A stretch of 64,000 nucleotides of DNA from an uncultured Prevotellaceae bacterium (GTDB taxonomy: Bacteria; Bacteroidota; Bacteroidia; Bacteroidales; Bacteroidaceae). A model generated the notes under the pieces. That model had not been told where the DNA came from. It did not search any database and worked only from the letters and a program-made list of their open reading frames with translations. Positions 47,185 to 56,830 of the stretch are shown in pieces; the stretch's first letter is position 1; every line of letters starts with the position of its first letter. A program made the position numbers and the translations under genes. The stretch lies in contig ONCK01000005.1 in the NCBI GenBank assembly GCA_900316315.1, forward strand, positions 124,001-188,000, given 5' to 3'.

Positions 47185-48729
47185 ATGCCATTGACTTCTT
47201 CTCTCTTTTCCGGCCTTCTCCACAAACTGTTCCGGTCAGCCCTTGTTCTGGCCTTACTGCTTCTCTCCGCTACTAGCATCTCGGCCCGCACGGTCAAGAT
47301 CTCGTCTGCCACCCTGCTGGACAAACTTAAGGGCGGCTGGGCCGGACAGACGATAGGCTGCACCTATGGCGGCCCCGTCGAGTTCAGATACAATGGACGC
47401 TACATCCCCGACTCAGTCGCCTTACATTGGGATGACGGCAGCATCAAGTCCTACTTTGACCGCAATCCCGGCCTTTACGACGATGTCTACATGGACCTTA
47501 CCTTTGTCGAAATCATGGACCGTCTGGGACTGGATGCCCCTGTGGATAGTCTGGCCCAGGCCTTCGCTCGCGCCCCCTACCCTCTCTGGCACGCCAATCA
47601 GGCAGCGCGGTTTAATATCCTCAACGGCATCCGGCCTCCTCAGAGCGGCCATTGGCTTAACAACCCCCATGCCGACTGCATCGACTTCCAGATAGAAGCT
47701 GACTTCGCCGGCCTTATGTCACCCGCCATGCCTAACTCAGCAGCTCAGATCTGCGACCGCGTAGGCCATATCATGAACTACGGCGACGGCTGGTATGGCG
47801 GCGTATATGTGGCTGCGATGTACAGCCTAGCCTATGTGGAGAGCGATATCTCCCAGGTCGTGACCAAAGCCCTCGATATCCTTCCCCGCGAAAGCACCTA
47901 TTATCAATGTATCCGCGATGTCATCAACTGGTACAAGGCTTACCCTCAAGACTGGCACAAGGTATGGCAACTTTGTCAGGACAAGTATTCTCACGACATG
48001 GGATGTCCTGAGTGCGTCTATCGGGCTATTGACATCGATGCTCCGCTCAATGGCGCCTATGTCGTCATCGGATTGCTCTATGGTCAGGGAGACTTCGACA
48101 AGACGGTCGACATCTCCACGCGATGTGGCCAGGACGCGGACTGCAATCCCGCCACGGCTGCTGGCATCTTAGGCACTCTCATCGGATATAGCCACATACC
48201 CGAGCGCTGGATGCGTCCGCTGCGCATCGTAGAGGACCGTCCCTTTGCTTACACCGGCCTATCGCTGCTCAAGACCTACCAGCTCAGCCTCAAGCAGGCG
48301 CAGGAGATGATTCGCCGCGCGGGTGGCCGCATCAAGGGTGACAAGGTCACTCTCAAGTACCAGACGCCGCGCCCAGTAAGGCTTGAACGCAGTTTTGAAG
48401 GCCTCAAGCTTGATCGCATGACAGGATTTGCCAAGCCGCGGTCGCTGGAGCAGGACGTCAGCTTCACTTTTGATGGATGCGGCATCGCGGTGAAAGGCGA
48501 TGTCAAGGGCCCCAAAGACTATGTCGCCCTCGTCCAGGTGTGGCTGGACGACAAGTTAATCGACACGCTCCGCCGTCCTGCCAGTTTCCACGACCGGGCT
48601 TATGATCTCTACTGGAACTACCAGATTCCCAATGGCCGACATACGATACGCTTTCATCTGGCCAATCCGCAGCCCAAAACCGTTGTGGCGGCCCAACGGG
48701 CAATCTACTACCTACCGGCGGACAAGTAG
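47185..48729 (+). CDS. Secreted ADP-ribosylglycohydrolase-family protein
   Basis: A 514-residue exported protein. After the signal peptide (VLALLLLSATSISA) comes an ADP-ribosylglycohydrolase domain (about 35-360). It shows KLKGGWAGQTIGCTYGGPVEF, the metal pair in YDDVYMDLTF and the second site GQDADCNPATAAGIL. In characterised relatives these bind Mg and remove ADP-ribose from proteins. Residues about 400-514 form a beta-rich domain (VQVWLDDKLIDTL, IRFHLANPQP) perhaps for binding. The start at MPLTSSLF (47185) gives a standard signal peptide. A secreted location for such an enzyme is notable; its natural substrate is unknown and may be a nucleoside-like or glycan compound. Confidence 0.8.
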   Translation: MPLTSSLFSGLLHKLFRSALVLALLLLSATSISARTVKISSATLLDKLKGGWAGQTIGCTYGGPVEFRYNGRYIPDSVALHWDDGSIKSYFDRNPGLYDDVYMDLTFVEIMDRLGLDAPVDSLAQAFARAPYPLWHANQAARFNILNGIRPPQSGHWLNNPHADCIDFQIEADFAGLMSPAMPNSAAQICDRVGHIMNYGDGWYGGVYVAAMYSLAYVESDISQVVTKALDILPRESTYYQCIRDVINWYKAYPQDWHKVWQLCQDKYSHDMGCPECVYRAIDIDAPLNGAYVVIGLLYGQGDFDKTVDISTRCGQDADCNPATAAGILGTLIGYSHIPERWMRPLRIVEDRPFAYTGLSLLKTYQLSLKQAQEMIRRAGGRIKGDKVTLKYQTPRPVRLERSFEGLKLDRMTGFAKPRSLEQDVSFTFDGCGIAVKGDVKGPKDYVALVQVWLDDKLIDTLRRPASFHDRAYDLYWNYQIPNGRHTIRFHLANPQPKTVVAAQRAIYYLPADK

Positions 48730-48822
48730 CGCCGACCCTGTCCCACCTCGCACTCACATTTCGGGACCACGCCATATCAGGAGGAGCAGGAAAGCCCCTT
48801 CCATAAAGCATTAAATAAAAAC

Positions 48823-48888
48823 GGTCCGATCTTGCCAAAACAAGGTCGGACCTGATTGAGACTACATCCGACCTCGTTTAGACTGGAA
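48823..48888 (-). repeat. Decayed copy F of the dispersed repeat, including a hairpin
   Basis: On the minus strand GTCTAAACGAGGTCGGATG and TAGTCTCAATCAGGTCCGAC keep the 21-bp unit rhythm. The far end forms GGTCCGATCTTG / CAAGGTCGGACC (48823-48852, one mismatch), followed on the minus strand by GTTTTTATTTAA. It may thus also act as a rho-independent terminator for the minus-strand lipoprotein gene. It lies between convergent genes. Confidence 0.6.
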
Positions 48889-49149
48889 ACTGTCTTATTT
48901 TTAAAAGGAAGCCGCCTTGTCTTTGCCAGGTCTCGGCCCGCTGAAAAAAAATCGCGGCGCATCCCTTTGCTGTAGAGCTCTGGCAACAGTATGATAGGGA
49001 TGCGAAGCCATCAGAGAGGAGGAGGCTAGCTTCACTCCTCTACCTAAGACCATATTTCCCCGCCTGCGCTATACAGACGGGGAAATACATGTATCCATTC
49101 CGCGCTTCTCCTGCGGCGTCACGACCACTGGGAGACGGTCCGCGGCAGG

Positions 49150-49848
49150 TCAGCCTCCGTAGGTGGAGAGCTGGAAGGTGCGGACCTTGTATACGAGATT
49201 GTCCTTGGCGAAGCCGAGGGAGAAGTCGACCGTACCTGTCTTGAGATTCTTGGTCGCAATGAGCTCGGCAGTATACTTGACACCCTTGCCGGGAGCCAGC
49301 GAAGCCACAATAGCCGTCGGAGAAATGAGAATATGCTTCTTGTCGCTCACGCCAAGCACAGGCGCGATATTGTACAGCGTCTCTGTGCCGTTGTTGTGGA
49401 TTTCAAAGGTAATCTTGCAACGCTCGCCTGCATCGATGGTCCGATTGTGGTTGTCATCGACAAATATCAGTTGCTCCACTGTCAGATCCTTGTATTCCTC
49501 CATCAGGGCCTGCGAGCGGCTCTCAGCAGTCGGCTGCTCAGGCTGTGCAGGACGCTGACCTACCGACGCGGAAGGAGATCTATCATAGCCGTAGTCATCA
49601 GAGCGGGAAGCGCTCTGACGCGATCCATCATGGGGAGCCGTGACGACCGCACCGGCCACGCCACCAATAATCATACCGATGGCATTGCCCGCATCGCTGC
49701 CTCGCGGTCCGTTGAGCAGACCGCCGATGCTCGACCCGAAGATACCGCCGAGCATACTGCCGGTCATCGCTCCGGCAAACTGATTGCTTGACTGACAAGC
49801 CGTGAGCGCCATCATAGCAGCTACGCATATACTAATACTTGTCTTCAT
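49150..49848 (-). CDS. Glycine-zipper outer-membrane lipoprotein
   Basis: A 232-residue predicted lipoprotein with lipobox LTAC (Cys18). Next is a glycine-zipper segment of about 45 residues (GSMLGGIFGSSIGGLLNG, AIGMIIGGVAGAVV), likely a membrane-inserting hairpin. A polar linker rich in S, Q and P leads to a C-terminal Ig-like domain (IFVDDNHNRTIDAGERCKIT, FEIHNNGTETLYNI) like CARDB-type modules. It is probably an envelope structural or stress protein; no enzyme motif. Own -7 box upstream. Confidence 0.75.
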   Translation of the reverse strand: MKTSISICVAAMMALTACQSSNQFAGAMTGSMLGGIFGSSIGGLLNGPRGSDAGNAIGMIIGGVAGAVVTAPHDGSRQSASRSDDYGYDRSPSASVGQRPAQPEQPTAESRSQALMEEYKDLTVEQLIFVDDNHNRTIDAGERCKITFEIHNNGTETLYNIAPVLGVSDKKHILISPTAIVASLAPGKGVKYTAELIATKNLKTGTVDFSLGFAKDNLVYKVRTFQLSTYGG

Positions 49849-49878
49849 CTTGTGACTGTATTATCTGATTTCGCACTG

Positions 49879-49886
49879 CAAACATA
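49879..49886 (-). promoter_or_regulatory. -7 promoter box of the glycine-zipper lipoprotein gene
   Basis: TATGTTTG on the minus strand, 30 bp before the ATG. Confidence 0.5.
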
Positions 49887-49970
49887 CGTCATTTTGAGAG
49901 GAATACGCCACGATGTTTATTAAAAAAGCTAAACTCCCCGTCTGTCGGGCGCCTTTTGGGGATAAAGCGT

Positions 49971-49978
49971 TACCTTTG
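49971..49978 (+). promoter_or_regulatory. -7 promoter box of the symporter gene
   Basis: TACCTTTG with TTTTGGG 12 bp upstream. The next in-frame ATGs are at 50009 and 50042, so the frame start at 49913 is unlikely. Confidence 0.55.
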
Positions 49979-50041
49979 CAGTTCTGCCGAGAGGTCTGTC
50001 TTCCTCGTATGATGCCCTCTGTGACTTATTGTGTCTGCTCT

Positions 50042-51505
50042 ATGTCTCTCCACTGGCTGTCTCTGATCACCATCATCACCTACTTTGGTCTCCTGCTCCT
50101 CGTCTCGTGGCTCACGGGCCGCGGCGGAAGCAATGATGTCTTCTTCCGCGCCGGGCACAAGAGCCCTTGGTATCTCGTCGCCTTCGGCATGATTGGAGCA
50201 AGTATCAGTGGAGTATCTTTTGTCTCTGTGCCGGGCTATGTGGGTCTGACTCAGATGACTTACCTGCAGATGTGTCTCGGTTTTTTCCTGGGCTATGTCG
50301 TGGTCGCCTACGTTCTACTGCCTGTCTACTACCGACGCGGATTGACGACCATCTACTCCTATCTCGCCGATCGCCTGGGCCAGCGGAGCCGCAAGACGGG
50401 TGCCGCTTTCTTTGTGCTGAGCAAACTGGCGCGCGCCAGTGCCAGTTTCTGTCTGGTCTGCATGATCTTGCAGCAGTTCGTCTTTGGTTTTCTGGGCGTT
50501 CCCTTCTGGCTGACCGTCGTTCTGCTTCTGCTGCTTGTATGGCTCTACACGCGGCGTGGAGGTATCCGCACGCTCGTATATACCGACACACTACAGACTC
50601 TCTGTATGCTAGCGACGCTCGTAGCCGTCATCTGCATCGTAGCGCATGATATGCACCTCGACCTGCCCGGCCTCTGGCAGACTGTAAGTCAAGACCCGCG
50701 GAGCAAGATCTTCGAGTGGGGCAACTGGCAGGGCAAACAGACTTTCTGGAAGCAGTTTCTGAGCGGTATCTTTATCGTCATCGTAATGACTGGCCTTGAC
50801 CAAGACATGATGCAGAAGAACCTTACCTGCCGCGACCTGCGATCGGCGCAGAAGGACATGTGCTCCTATGGAGCCTGCTTTGCGCCGGTCAATCTCCTCT
50901 TTCTCGTTCTGGGCATCCTGCTTTACCAGTTTGCCGCTTCCAAGGGCATCCTGCTGCCGGCCAAGACCGATGAGGTATTTCCTAGCCTCGTCAGCGACGG
51001 ATACTTCGGCTACGGCGTGACGCTGCTCTTTGTCCTGGGCATCACAGCAGCGGCTTTCTCCAGCGTGGACTCCGCCCTCACGGCACTCACGACCACGCTC
51101 TGCATCGACATCCTCGACATCGACCGCTATCAGAATCGGGCCGAACAGATGCGCAAGCGCGTCCATATCGCTGTCGTCGCCGTATTTGTCGTCGCTACGC
51201 TACTCTTCCGCCGCTTCAACGGCACCAGCGTGCTCGATGCCATCTACGTGATGGCCTCGTATACCTATGGGCCGCTGCTCGGTCTCTTCGCCTTCGGTCT
51301 CATCTCCAAGCGGCAGCCACAGGAGCGCTGGATCCCCGCCGTATGTATTGCCTCGCCGCTCATCTGCTACGCTCTGTCGATCACAGTACCGCGCTGGACA
51401 GGCTACACCTTTGGCTACGAATTGCTCATTCTCAACGGTCTGCTTACCTACATCGGGCTCCTGACGCTCTCTTTGAAATACTCTAAGCGAAAAATAGCAC
51501 ACTGA
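50042..51505 (+). CDS. Sodium:solute symporter (SSS family)
   Basis: A 487-residue inner-membrane transporter with about thirteen segments, coupling Na+ entry to solute uptake. Typical SSS features: FFRAGHKSPWYLVAFGMIGA and SISGVSFVSVPG near the start, MTGLDQDMMQKNLTCR in the middle and GITAAAFSSVDSALTALTT in the segment that carries the Na+ site serines. The solute (sugar, sialic acid or other) cannot be told. The start at 50042 puts the first membrane segment directly after MSLHW; ATG 50009 is an alternative. Confidence 0.88.
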   Translation: MSLHWLSLITIITYFGLLLLVSWLTGRGGSNDVFFRAGHKSPWYLVAFGMIGASISGVSFVSVPGYVGLTQMTYLQMCLGFFLGYVVVAYVLLPVYYRRGLTTIYSYLADRLGQRSRKTGAAFFVLSKLARASASFCLVCMILQQFVFGFLGVPFWLTVVLLLLLVWLYTRRGGIRTLVYTDTLQTLCMLATLVAVICIVAHDMHLDLPGLWQTVSQDPRSKIFEWGNWQGKQTFWKQFLSGIFIVIVMTGLDQDMMQKNLTCRDLRSAQKDMCSYGACFAPVNLLFLVLGILLYQFAASKGILLPAKTDEVFPSLVSDGYFGYGVTLLFVLGITAAAFSSVDSALTALTTTLCIDILDIDRYQNRAEQMRKRVHIAVVAVFVVATLLFRRFNGTSVLDAIYVMASYTYGPLLGLFAFGLISKRQPQERWIPAVCIASPLICYALSITVPRWTGYTFGYELLILNGLLTYIGLLTLSLKYSKRKIAH

Positions 51506-51529
51506 CACTATCAGCTCAAATAAATATTG

Positions 51530-51537
51530 TACTTTTG
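51530..51537 (+). promoter_or_regulatory. -7 promoter box of the M16 peptidase gene
   Basis: TACTTTTG, 51 bp before the ATG at 51589. The region between the symporter stop and the box is AT-rich. Confidence 0.6.
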
Positions 51538-51588
51538 CAGCCGAAATTGCAAAATAGTCAACACATTAACCACTCATATTACACTGTA

Positions 51589-54408
51589 ATGAAAAAATTC
51601 TTTCTAACTCTGGTGACCTTGTTTGCCTTTGGCTTTACGATGTCACTCTCGGCCCAGGACATGCAGGAGCTGCCCTTTGACACAGCTGTCGTCAAAGGTA
51701 CGCTGCCCAATGGTCTGACCTACTACATCCAGCACAATGAAAATCCCAAGCAGCGTGCATTCTTCTACATCGCTCAGAAAGTGGGTTCGGTGCAGGAGGA
51801 TGACAACCAGCGTGGTCTCGCTCACTTTCTGGAGCACATGTGCTTCAACGGCTCCGAGCATTTCAAGGGCAACGGTATCGTCAGCTTCTGCCAGCGTATC
51901 GGCGTGCGTTTCGGCGCTCACCTCAATGCCTATACAGCAGCCGACCGTACGGTGTACAATATAGACAATGTACCCACCACCGACCCGACAAATCTCGACT
52001 CGTGCCTGTATATCCTCTACGACTGGGCCAACGGGCTCACCCTCGACCCGGCCGAGATTGACAAGGAGCGTGGTGTCATCCACGAAGAGTGGCGTATGCG
52101 TACCAGCGGCGTGATGAGAGTATTGGAGCGTCAGCTCCCCAAGCTCATGCCCGGCAGCAAGTACGGCGAACGTCTGCCTATCGGTCTGATGAGTGTCGTT
52201 GACAACTTTAAGCCTCAGGTGCTGCGCGACTACTATGAGAAGTGGTATCGTCCAGACCTGCAAGGTATCATCATCGTCGGCGATATCGACGTCAAGCAGA
52301 TGGAGCAAAAGGTCAAGCAAATCTTCGGCAAGATACCCGCACAGCCCAATGCTGCCAAGTTTGAATACTACCCTGTACCTGACAATGACAAGCCTATCAT
52401 CATCTTTGACAAAGACAAGGAGATTACTACGCCCAGCGTATCCATCATGATCAAGCATGATCCTCTCGAGCGTCAGTACCGTAACACCGTCGCCGGACTG
52501 GCTAACCTGTACATCAAGCAGCAGATCAGCCTCATGTTTAACTACCGTCTGCAGGACCTCATGCAGCAGGCAGACGTCCCCTTCTCCGATATTTCAGCTT
52601 CGGATGACCAGTTTATCCTTGCCAACACCAAGGACGCACTCAGCCTTGACTTCACCCCCAAGACAGGCAAAGACAAAGAAGCATTTCAAGTAGCCCTGCG
52701 CGAGCTCATGCGTATAGCCCGCTATGGCTTCACAGAGCCTGAATACAAGCGCGCCATCACTGACTATACGGGCAAGCTCGATCAGGCTGTCGAGGCGCAC
52801 AAGACTATCCGCAGCGGCCAGCTCGTACAGGAGTGCGTCAGCAACTTCCTCAACAACGATGCTAAGCCTTCATTTGCCACAGAGGTGGAAATCGATCGTC
52901 AGCTGGCCAAGATACTTCCCCTCCAGGCCATCAACCAGACCATACAGGGCATCATCGGCAAGCTGGATACCAATGTCGTAGTCCTCGGTCTCTATCCTGA
53001 AAAAGAGGGTATCACCGTGCCAAACGACAACGAAATCAGCCAACTCCTGACACAGACCAAGACAGAGCAAGTCGCTCCCTACGTAGCCAAGGTCGTCGAC
53101 GCCAAGCTCCTTGACAAGGAGCCCAAGGCCGGCAAGATCAAGAAGGAACTTCCTGCCGACGCTCTCGGATACAAGACTCTCGTACTCAGCAATGGCATCC
53201 AGGTCAAGTACAAGCAGACTGACTTTGACGAAGGCAATATCCTCTTCTCTGCTACCCGCGCCGGTGGATGGAGTAAGCTCCAAGCTAAGGATATGCCCAA
53301 CGTAGACCTCCTCAACGATGTCATGGCTGACAACGGTCTGGGCAAATTCAACAGCAATGACTTGACACAGGCACTCACCGGCCGCACCGTCAGCGTCGCT
53401 CCGGCACTCAATCAATACAGCGAAAATTTCGGTGGCCGTTCATCCAAAAAGGATCTGCGTACACTCTTCCAGCTCACGTATCTCTACCTCACCGACGTCA
53501 ACTACGATACCATCAACTATCGCAAGGTATACAAGGAGCAGGAGCAGCAACTGGCCAACCGCAATGCCGAACCTCTGAGCGCCTTCCAAGACAGTATCAC
53601 CACGTGGCTCTATGACCACTCTCCCTACATGCAGCCAATGACCTCCGAGCGACTCAAGCAAGTCAGCTACGACGGTATCCTCAAGATCTATCGCGAGCGC
53701 TTCGCCAATCCTGCAGACTTCACATTTATCTTCACGGGAGCTTTTGACGAAGACAGCCTCCGTACCTTTGCCACCCAGTACCTCGGGGCGCTGCCAGCCA
53801 AAGCCAAGGGCGAAAAGGTCACCGATACAGGCGTACACTTCATCAAGGGTATGAAGCAGTGCGATATCACCAAGAAGATGGAGACGCCCAAGTGCTACAT
53901 CCTACAGGTGTGGAACGGCACATGCCCCTTCACCGTCAAAAATCAGGTTCTCGCTGACGCCCTCGGTGATGTGCTTGACATGAAGTACACCGAGACCGTA
54001 CGTGAGAAGTACAGCTTCGCCTACTCCACCAGCAGTAGCGCCCAATCCTTCCGCTCATACAAGGATCTCTTTATCCTGCAGACCATCGCACCTGTCAAGC
54101 CTGAGAAATGCGACTCCGCCCTCCTCATCATTGACCAAGGACTCAACGAAATCGCCACACAAGGTGTCAACGCCGAGCACATGGCCAAGATTAAGGAGCA
54201 AATGCTCAAGACGTACGAGACCAACCAGCGCGAAAACCGCTATTGGAATGCTCTGGAGCGCACCCTCGTCGTCGACAAGGTCAACAATCACGAAGGCGAG
54301 CGTGAGGCTATCGAGGCCCTAAGCTCCGACCAAATCAAGGACTTCGTCAATAAGATCGTCCTTAAACAGCAAAATCGCCTCAACGTCATCATCCTACCGG
54401 AGAAGTAA
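51589..54408 (+). CDS. Secreted M16-family zinc peptidase
   Basis: A 939-residue periplasmic or surface peptidase (pitrilysin/insulinase family) with a signal peptide (FFLTLVTLFAFGFTMSLSA). The inverted zinc motif is H-F-L-E-H (His79, Glu82, His83), with a downstream acidic ligand in the ERGVIHEEW region. Two M16 N/C repeats are visible: an active first half and an inactive second half starting near YKTLVLSNGIQVKYKQ. Such enzymes degrade peptides in a closed chamber. The start is the ATG at 51589, as the longer frame overlaps the promoter. Monocistronic, with a strong terminator. Confidence 0.93.
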   Translation: MKKFFLTLVTLFAFGFTMSLSAQDMQELPFDTAVVKGTLPNGLTYYIQHNENPKQRAFFYIAQKVGSVQEDDNQRGLAHFLEHMCFNGSEHFKGNGIVSFCQRIGVRFGAHLNAYTAADRTVYNIDNVPTTDPTNLDSCLYILYDWANGLTLDPAEIDKERGVIHEEWRMRTSGVMRVLERQLPKLMPGSKYGERLPIGLMSVVDNFKPQVLRDYYEKWYRPDLQGIIIVGDIDVKQMEQKVKQIFGKIPAQPNAAKFEYYPVPDNDKPIIIFDKDKEITTPSVSIMIKHDPLERQYRNTVAGLANLYIKQQISLMFNYRLQDLMQQADVPFSDISASDDQFILANTKDALSLDFTPKTGKDKEAFQVALRELMRIARYGFTEPEYKRAITDYTGKLDQAVEAHKTIRSGQLVQECVSNFLNNDAKPSFATEVEIDRQLAKILPLQAINQTIQGIIGKLDTNVVVLGLYPEKEGITVPNDNEISQLLTQTKTEQVAPYVAKVVDAKLLDKEPKAGKIKKELPADALGYKTLVLSNGIQVKYKQTDFDEGNILFSATRAGGWSKLQAKDMPNVDLLNDVMADNGLGKFNSNDLTQALTGRTVSVAPALNQYSENFGGRSSKKDLRTLFQLTYLYLTDVNYDTINYRKVYKEQEQQLANRNAEPLSAFQDSITTWLYDHSPYMQPMTSERLKQVSYDGILKIYRERFANPADFTFIFTGAFDEDSLRTFATQYLGALPAKAKGEKVTDTGVHFIKGMKQCDITKKMETPKCYILQVWNGTCPFTVKNQVLADALGDVLDMKYTETVREKYSFAYSTSSSAQSFRSYKDLFILQTIAPVKPEKCDSALLIIDQGLNEIATQGVNAEHMAKIKEQMLKTYETNQRENRYWNALERTLVVDKVNNHEGEREAIEALSSDQIKDFVNKIVLKQQNRLNVIILPEK

Positions 54409-54440
54409 TCATCTCGCTCCGTACTGACGACATCCTATCC

Positions 54441-54476
54441 AGCGCCGGCATCACTTCTGACAGTGATGCCGGCGCT
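54441..54476 (+). terminator. Terminator of the M16 peptidase gene
   Basis: AGCGCCGGCATCAC pairs perfectly with GTGATGCCGGCGCT around an 8-nt loop, followed by TTATTCT. It lies 32 bp after the stop. Confidence 0.85.
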
Positions 54477-54841
54477 TTATTCTCCCCATCGTACACATCC
54501 AAACCCGCACCTACCCTACCGCATACGCCAAATAAGCGCAGCATAGGGCCCCTACACCTTCACCCGGCTGTCACCCGAAGCTCAGACTCCACGCCAACGA
54601 CAAGACATAGGTTCTCCAGTATCATTTAGAGACGATCCTCCCATTGGCCCACTCACAGCCATTACACGACTACCATCGTATATCTTATTCATTAGCCCAG
54701 TCCACCTCCAGCGCCTACCTCCCACTCCCAATGTATAATGCTTACAGAGGGCGTCATAGCAACGGAAACGAGTGGTAGGTCGCTATCGTATTTACCGACC
54801 AGTACAAGCAAATTAAAACCATACAATGTCTATACGAAACA
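54477..54841. other. Intergenic region between convergent genes
   Basis: About 365 bp between two terminators. A short frame at 54738 has no start context. No dispersed repeat copy and no gene seen. Confidence 0.45.
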
Positions 54842-54871
54842 GCCGGACTTGAGGAAAATCTCAAGTCCGGC
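54842..54871 (-). terminator. Terminator of trpB2
   Basis: A perfect 12-bp stem GCCGGACTTGAG / CTCAAGTCCGGC with a 6-nt loop. The minus strand continues TGTTTCGT. It lies 53 bp after the trpB2 stop. Confidence 0.8.
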
Positions 54872-54924
54872 CGTTGGGAAGCTGCGCCTATACCTTATGA
54901 CATCAGACGCAAAGAAATCGATGG

Positions 54925-56301
54925 CTATTCGTTGCCAACCTTGGGTAGCTTGGCCAATGACTCGGCGATGGTGGCGTCGGAGGGGATGACGTCGGTCATC
55001 GTATGATTGTTGTACTGCTCGTAAGCAGTGAGGTCGAAGTAGCCAGTGCCGGTGAGTCCGAAGACGATGGTCTTGGCTTCGCCGGTCTCCTTACAGCGCA
55101 AGGCCTCGTCAATGGCGACACGGATAGCATGGCTAGACTCAGGAGCGGGCAGGGTGCCCTCGACACGGGCGAAGTACTCAGCAGCATCAAAGACTGAAGT
55201 CTGCTCGACGGCACGGGCTTCGATGTAGCCGTCGTGGTACAGTTGCGAGAGGATGGGACTCATGCCGTGGAAGCGGAGACCGCCTGCATGGCTGGGCGAC
55301 GGGATAAACTGGCTGCCGAGGGTGTACATCTTGGCCAACGGGCAAATCATACCGGTGTCGCAGTAGTCGTAAGCAAACTTGCCACGGGTGAAGCTGGGGC
55401 AGGAGGCGGGCTCCACGGCAATGACCCTGTAATTTGCCTCACCGCGCAGCATCTCGCCGATAAAGGGACTGACAAGACCGCCCAGATTGCTACCGCCACC
55501 GGCGCAACCGATGATGATGTCGGGATGAATGTCGTACTTTTGCAACGCCTTCTGGGTCTCCAAACCAATGACAGTCTGGTGAAGCAGTACCTGATTGAGT
55601 ACAGAGCCAAGGACATAGCGGTAGCCCTCATGGGTCACTGCCGTCTCGACAGCCTCAGATATGGCGCAGCCCAGAGAACCGCCAGTATCGGGATGCTCTG
55701 AGAGAATCTTCTGTCCCACCTTGGTCGTCAGACTGGGCGAAGGAGTCACCGAGGCACCGTAGGTACGCATCACCTCGCGGCGGAAGGGCTTCTGCTCATA
55801 GGAGCACTTCACCATAAAGACCTTGCAGTCCAGATGGAAGTAGGCACAAGCCATGCTCAGGGCGGTACCCCACTGGCCCGCACCGGTCTCTGTAGTCACA
55901 CCCTTGAGCCCTTGCTTCTTGGCATAGTAAGCCTGGGCAATAGCGGAATTGAGCTTGTGAGAGCCGGAGGTATTGTTGCCCTCAAACTTGTAGTAAATCT
56001 TGGCCGGAGTGTCAAGAGCTTTCTCCAAGAAATAGGCCCTTACGAGAGGCGACGGACGATACATCTTGTAAAAGGTGAGGACTTCGTCCGGTATATCAAA
56101 GTAAGGTGTATCGTTGTCCAGCTCCTGCTTGTTGAGGTCTGCGCAGAAGATAGGCGCCAAGTCGTCTGCTGTCAGCGGCTTGCCGTTGGCAGGATTGATG
56201 AGAGGTGCAGGCTTATTCTTCATGTCAGCACGTACGTTGTACCACTGCCTAGGAATTTCGTCTTCTAAAAGATAAATCTTGTAAGGAATTTTCTGCTTCA
56301 T
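54925..56301 (-). CDS. trpB: Tryptophan synthase beta chain 2 (TrpB2 type)
   Basis: Joins indole and serine to form tryptophan with pyridoxal phosphate. The 458-residue length and opening (YLLEDEIPRQWYNVRADM) mark the TrpB2 type, longer than the roughly 400-residue TrpB1. The PLP lysine is Lys116 in GSHKLNSA; the phosphate cup is GCAGGGSNLGG. No trpA or other trp gene is adjacent, as usual for TrpB2, which often works without TrpA as an indole-salvage enzyme. A 140-nt leader with a hairpin separates it from its promoter box. Confidence 0.95.
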   Translation of the reverse strand: MKQKIPYKIYLLEDEIPRQWYNVRADMKNKPAPLINPANGKPLTADDLAPIFCADLNKQELDNDTPYFDIPDEVLTFYKMYRPSPLVRAYFLEKALDTPAKIYYKFEGNNTSGSHKLNSAIAQAYYAKKQGLKGVTTETGAGQWGTALSMACAYFHLDCKVFMVKCSYEQKPFRREVMRTYGASVTPSPSLTTKVGQKILSEHPDTGGSLGCAISEAVETAVTHEGYRYVLGSVLNQVLLHQTVIGLETQKALQKYDIHPDIIIGCAGGGSNLGGLVSPFIGEMLRGEANYRVIAVEPASCPSFTRGKFAYDYCDTGMICPLAKMYTLGSQFIPSPSHAGGLRFHGMSPILSQLYHDGYIEARAVEQTSVFDAAEYFARVEGTLPAPESSHAIRVAIDEALRCKETGEAKTIVFGLTGTGYFDLTAYEQYNNHTMTDVIPSDATIAESLAKLPKVGNE

Positions 56302-56358
56302 GAGTATAAGTTGTGTGAATGTGTAAAATGATTGTCATGTCTCTCCGCGCCTTCACTC

Positions 56359-56387
56359 GGCAGGGCACTGTCCGACAGTCCGCTGCC
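56359..56387 (-). promoter_or_regulatory. Structured leader hairpin upstream of trpB2
   Basis: In the trpB2 leader an outer stem (GGCAG with CTGCC) and an inner ACTGT-CGG-ACAGT stem are joined by a 3x3 internal loop. No short Trp-rich peptide and no T tract are seen, so this is not a classical attenuator. The role is unknown. Confidence 0.3.
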
Positions 56388-56446
56388 TACAGTCTGCCTT
56401 GCTGCTTGAGGGAGGGATTGTGCTGACGCACTCGGATGATATGCTA

Positions 56447-56454
56447 CAAAATTA
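56447..56454 (-). promoter_or_regulatory. -7 promoter box of trpB2
   Basis: TAATTTTG on the minus strand, 145 bp before the ATG. The nearest plausible box to this gene. Confidence 0.45.
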
Positions 56455-56830
56455 CACTTAAAATGTCAGAAGACCGAACGTTTTGCGCTGTTTTTCATCA
56501 AAATCTGTTTCTCTGTCAAATCTTTCCCTATCTCCCGGCACGGTTGCTCCTTCGTTTTGCCACTTTTGCCGTCCGATTCCGACAGATTGAGGAGCGCCCA
56601 GACCAAAAGAGCAGATGAAGCAATGCAACCTACGAGACATACCTACGGAGCAAGTGGAAGCGATGCTTCGGAGGCGAGGCACAGAGACCAACATCGCACC
56701 TATTACCACATGCCCCTCTCAGAATGAAGTCACTGATGTTCGTACCTTATACCGCTATCCACTTGCAAGCGTGCCGCCGTGCCCTATGACTTTTAAGACA
56801 ATGAGCCACAAGGGCCCAAGCTACCCCAAT
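56455..56830. other. Intergenic region without a supported gene
   Basis: About 376 bp between the trpB2 promoter and the end of the outer-membrane receptor gene. A plus-strand frame from 56615 continues antisense into the receptor gene and is rejected. No terminator hairpin for the receptor gene was identified. Confidence 0.4.
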
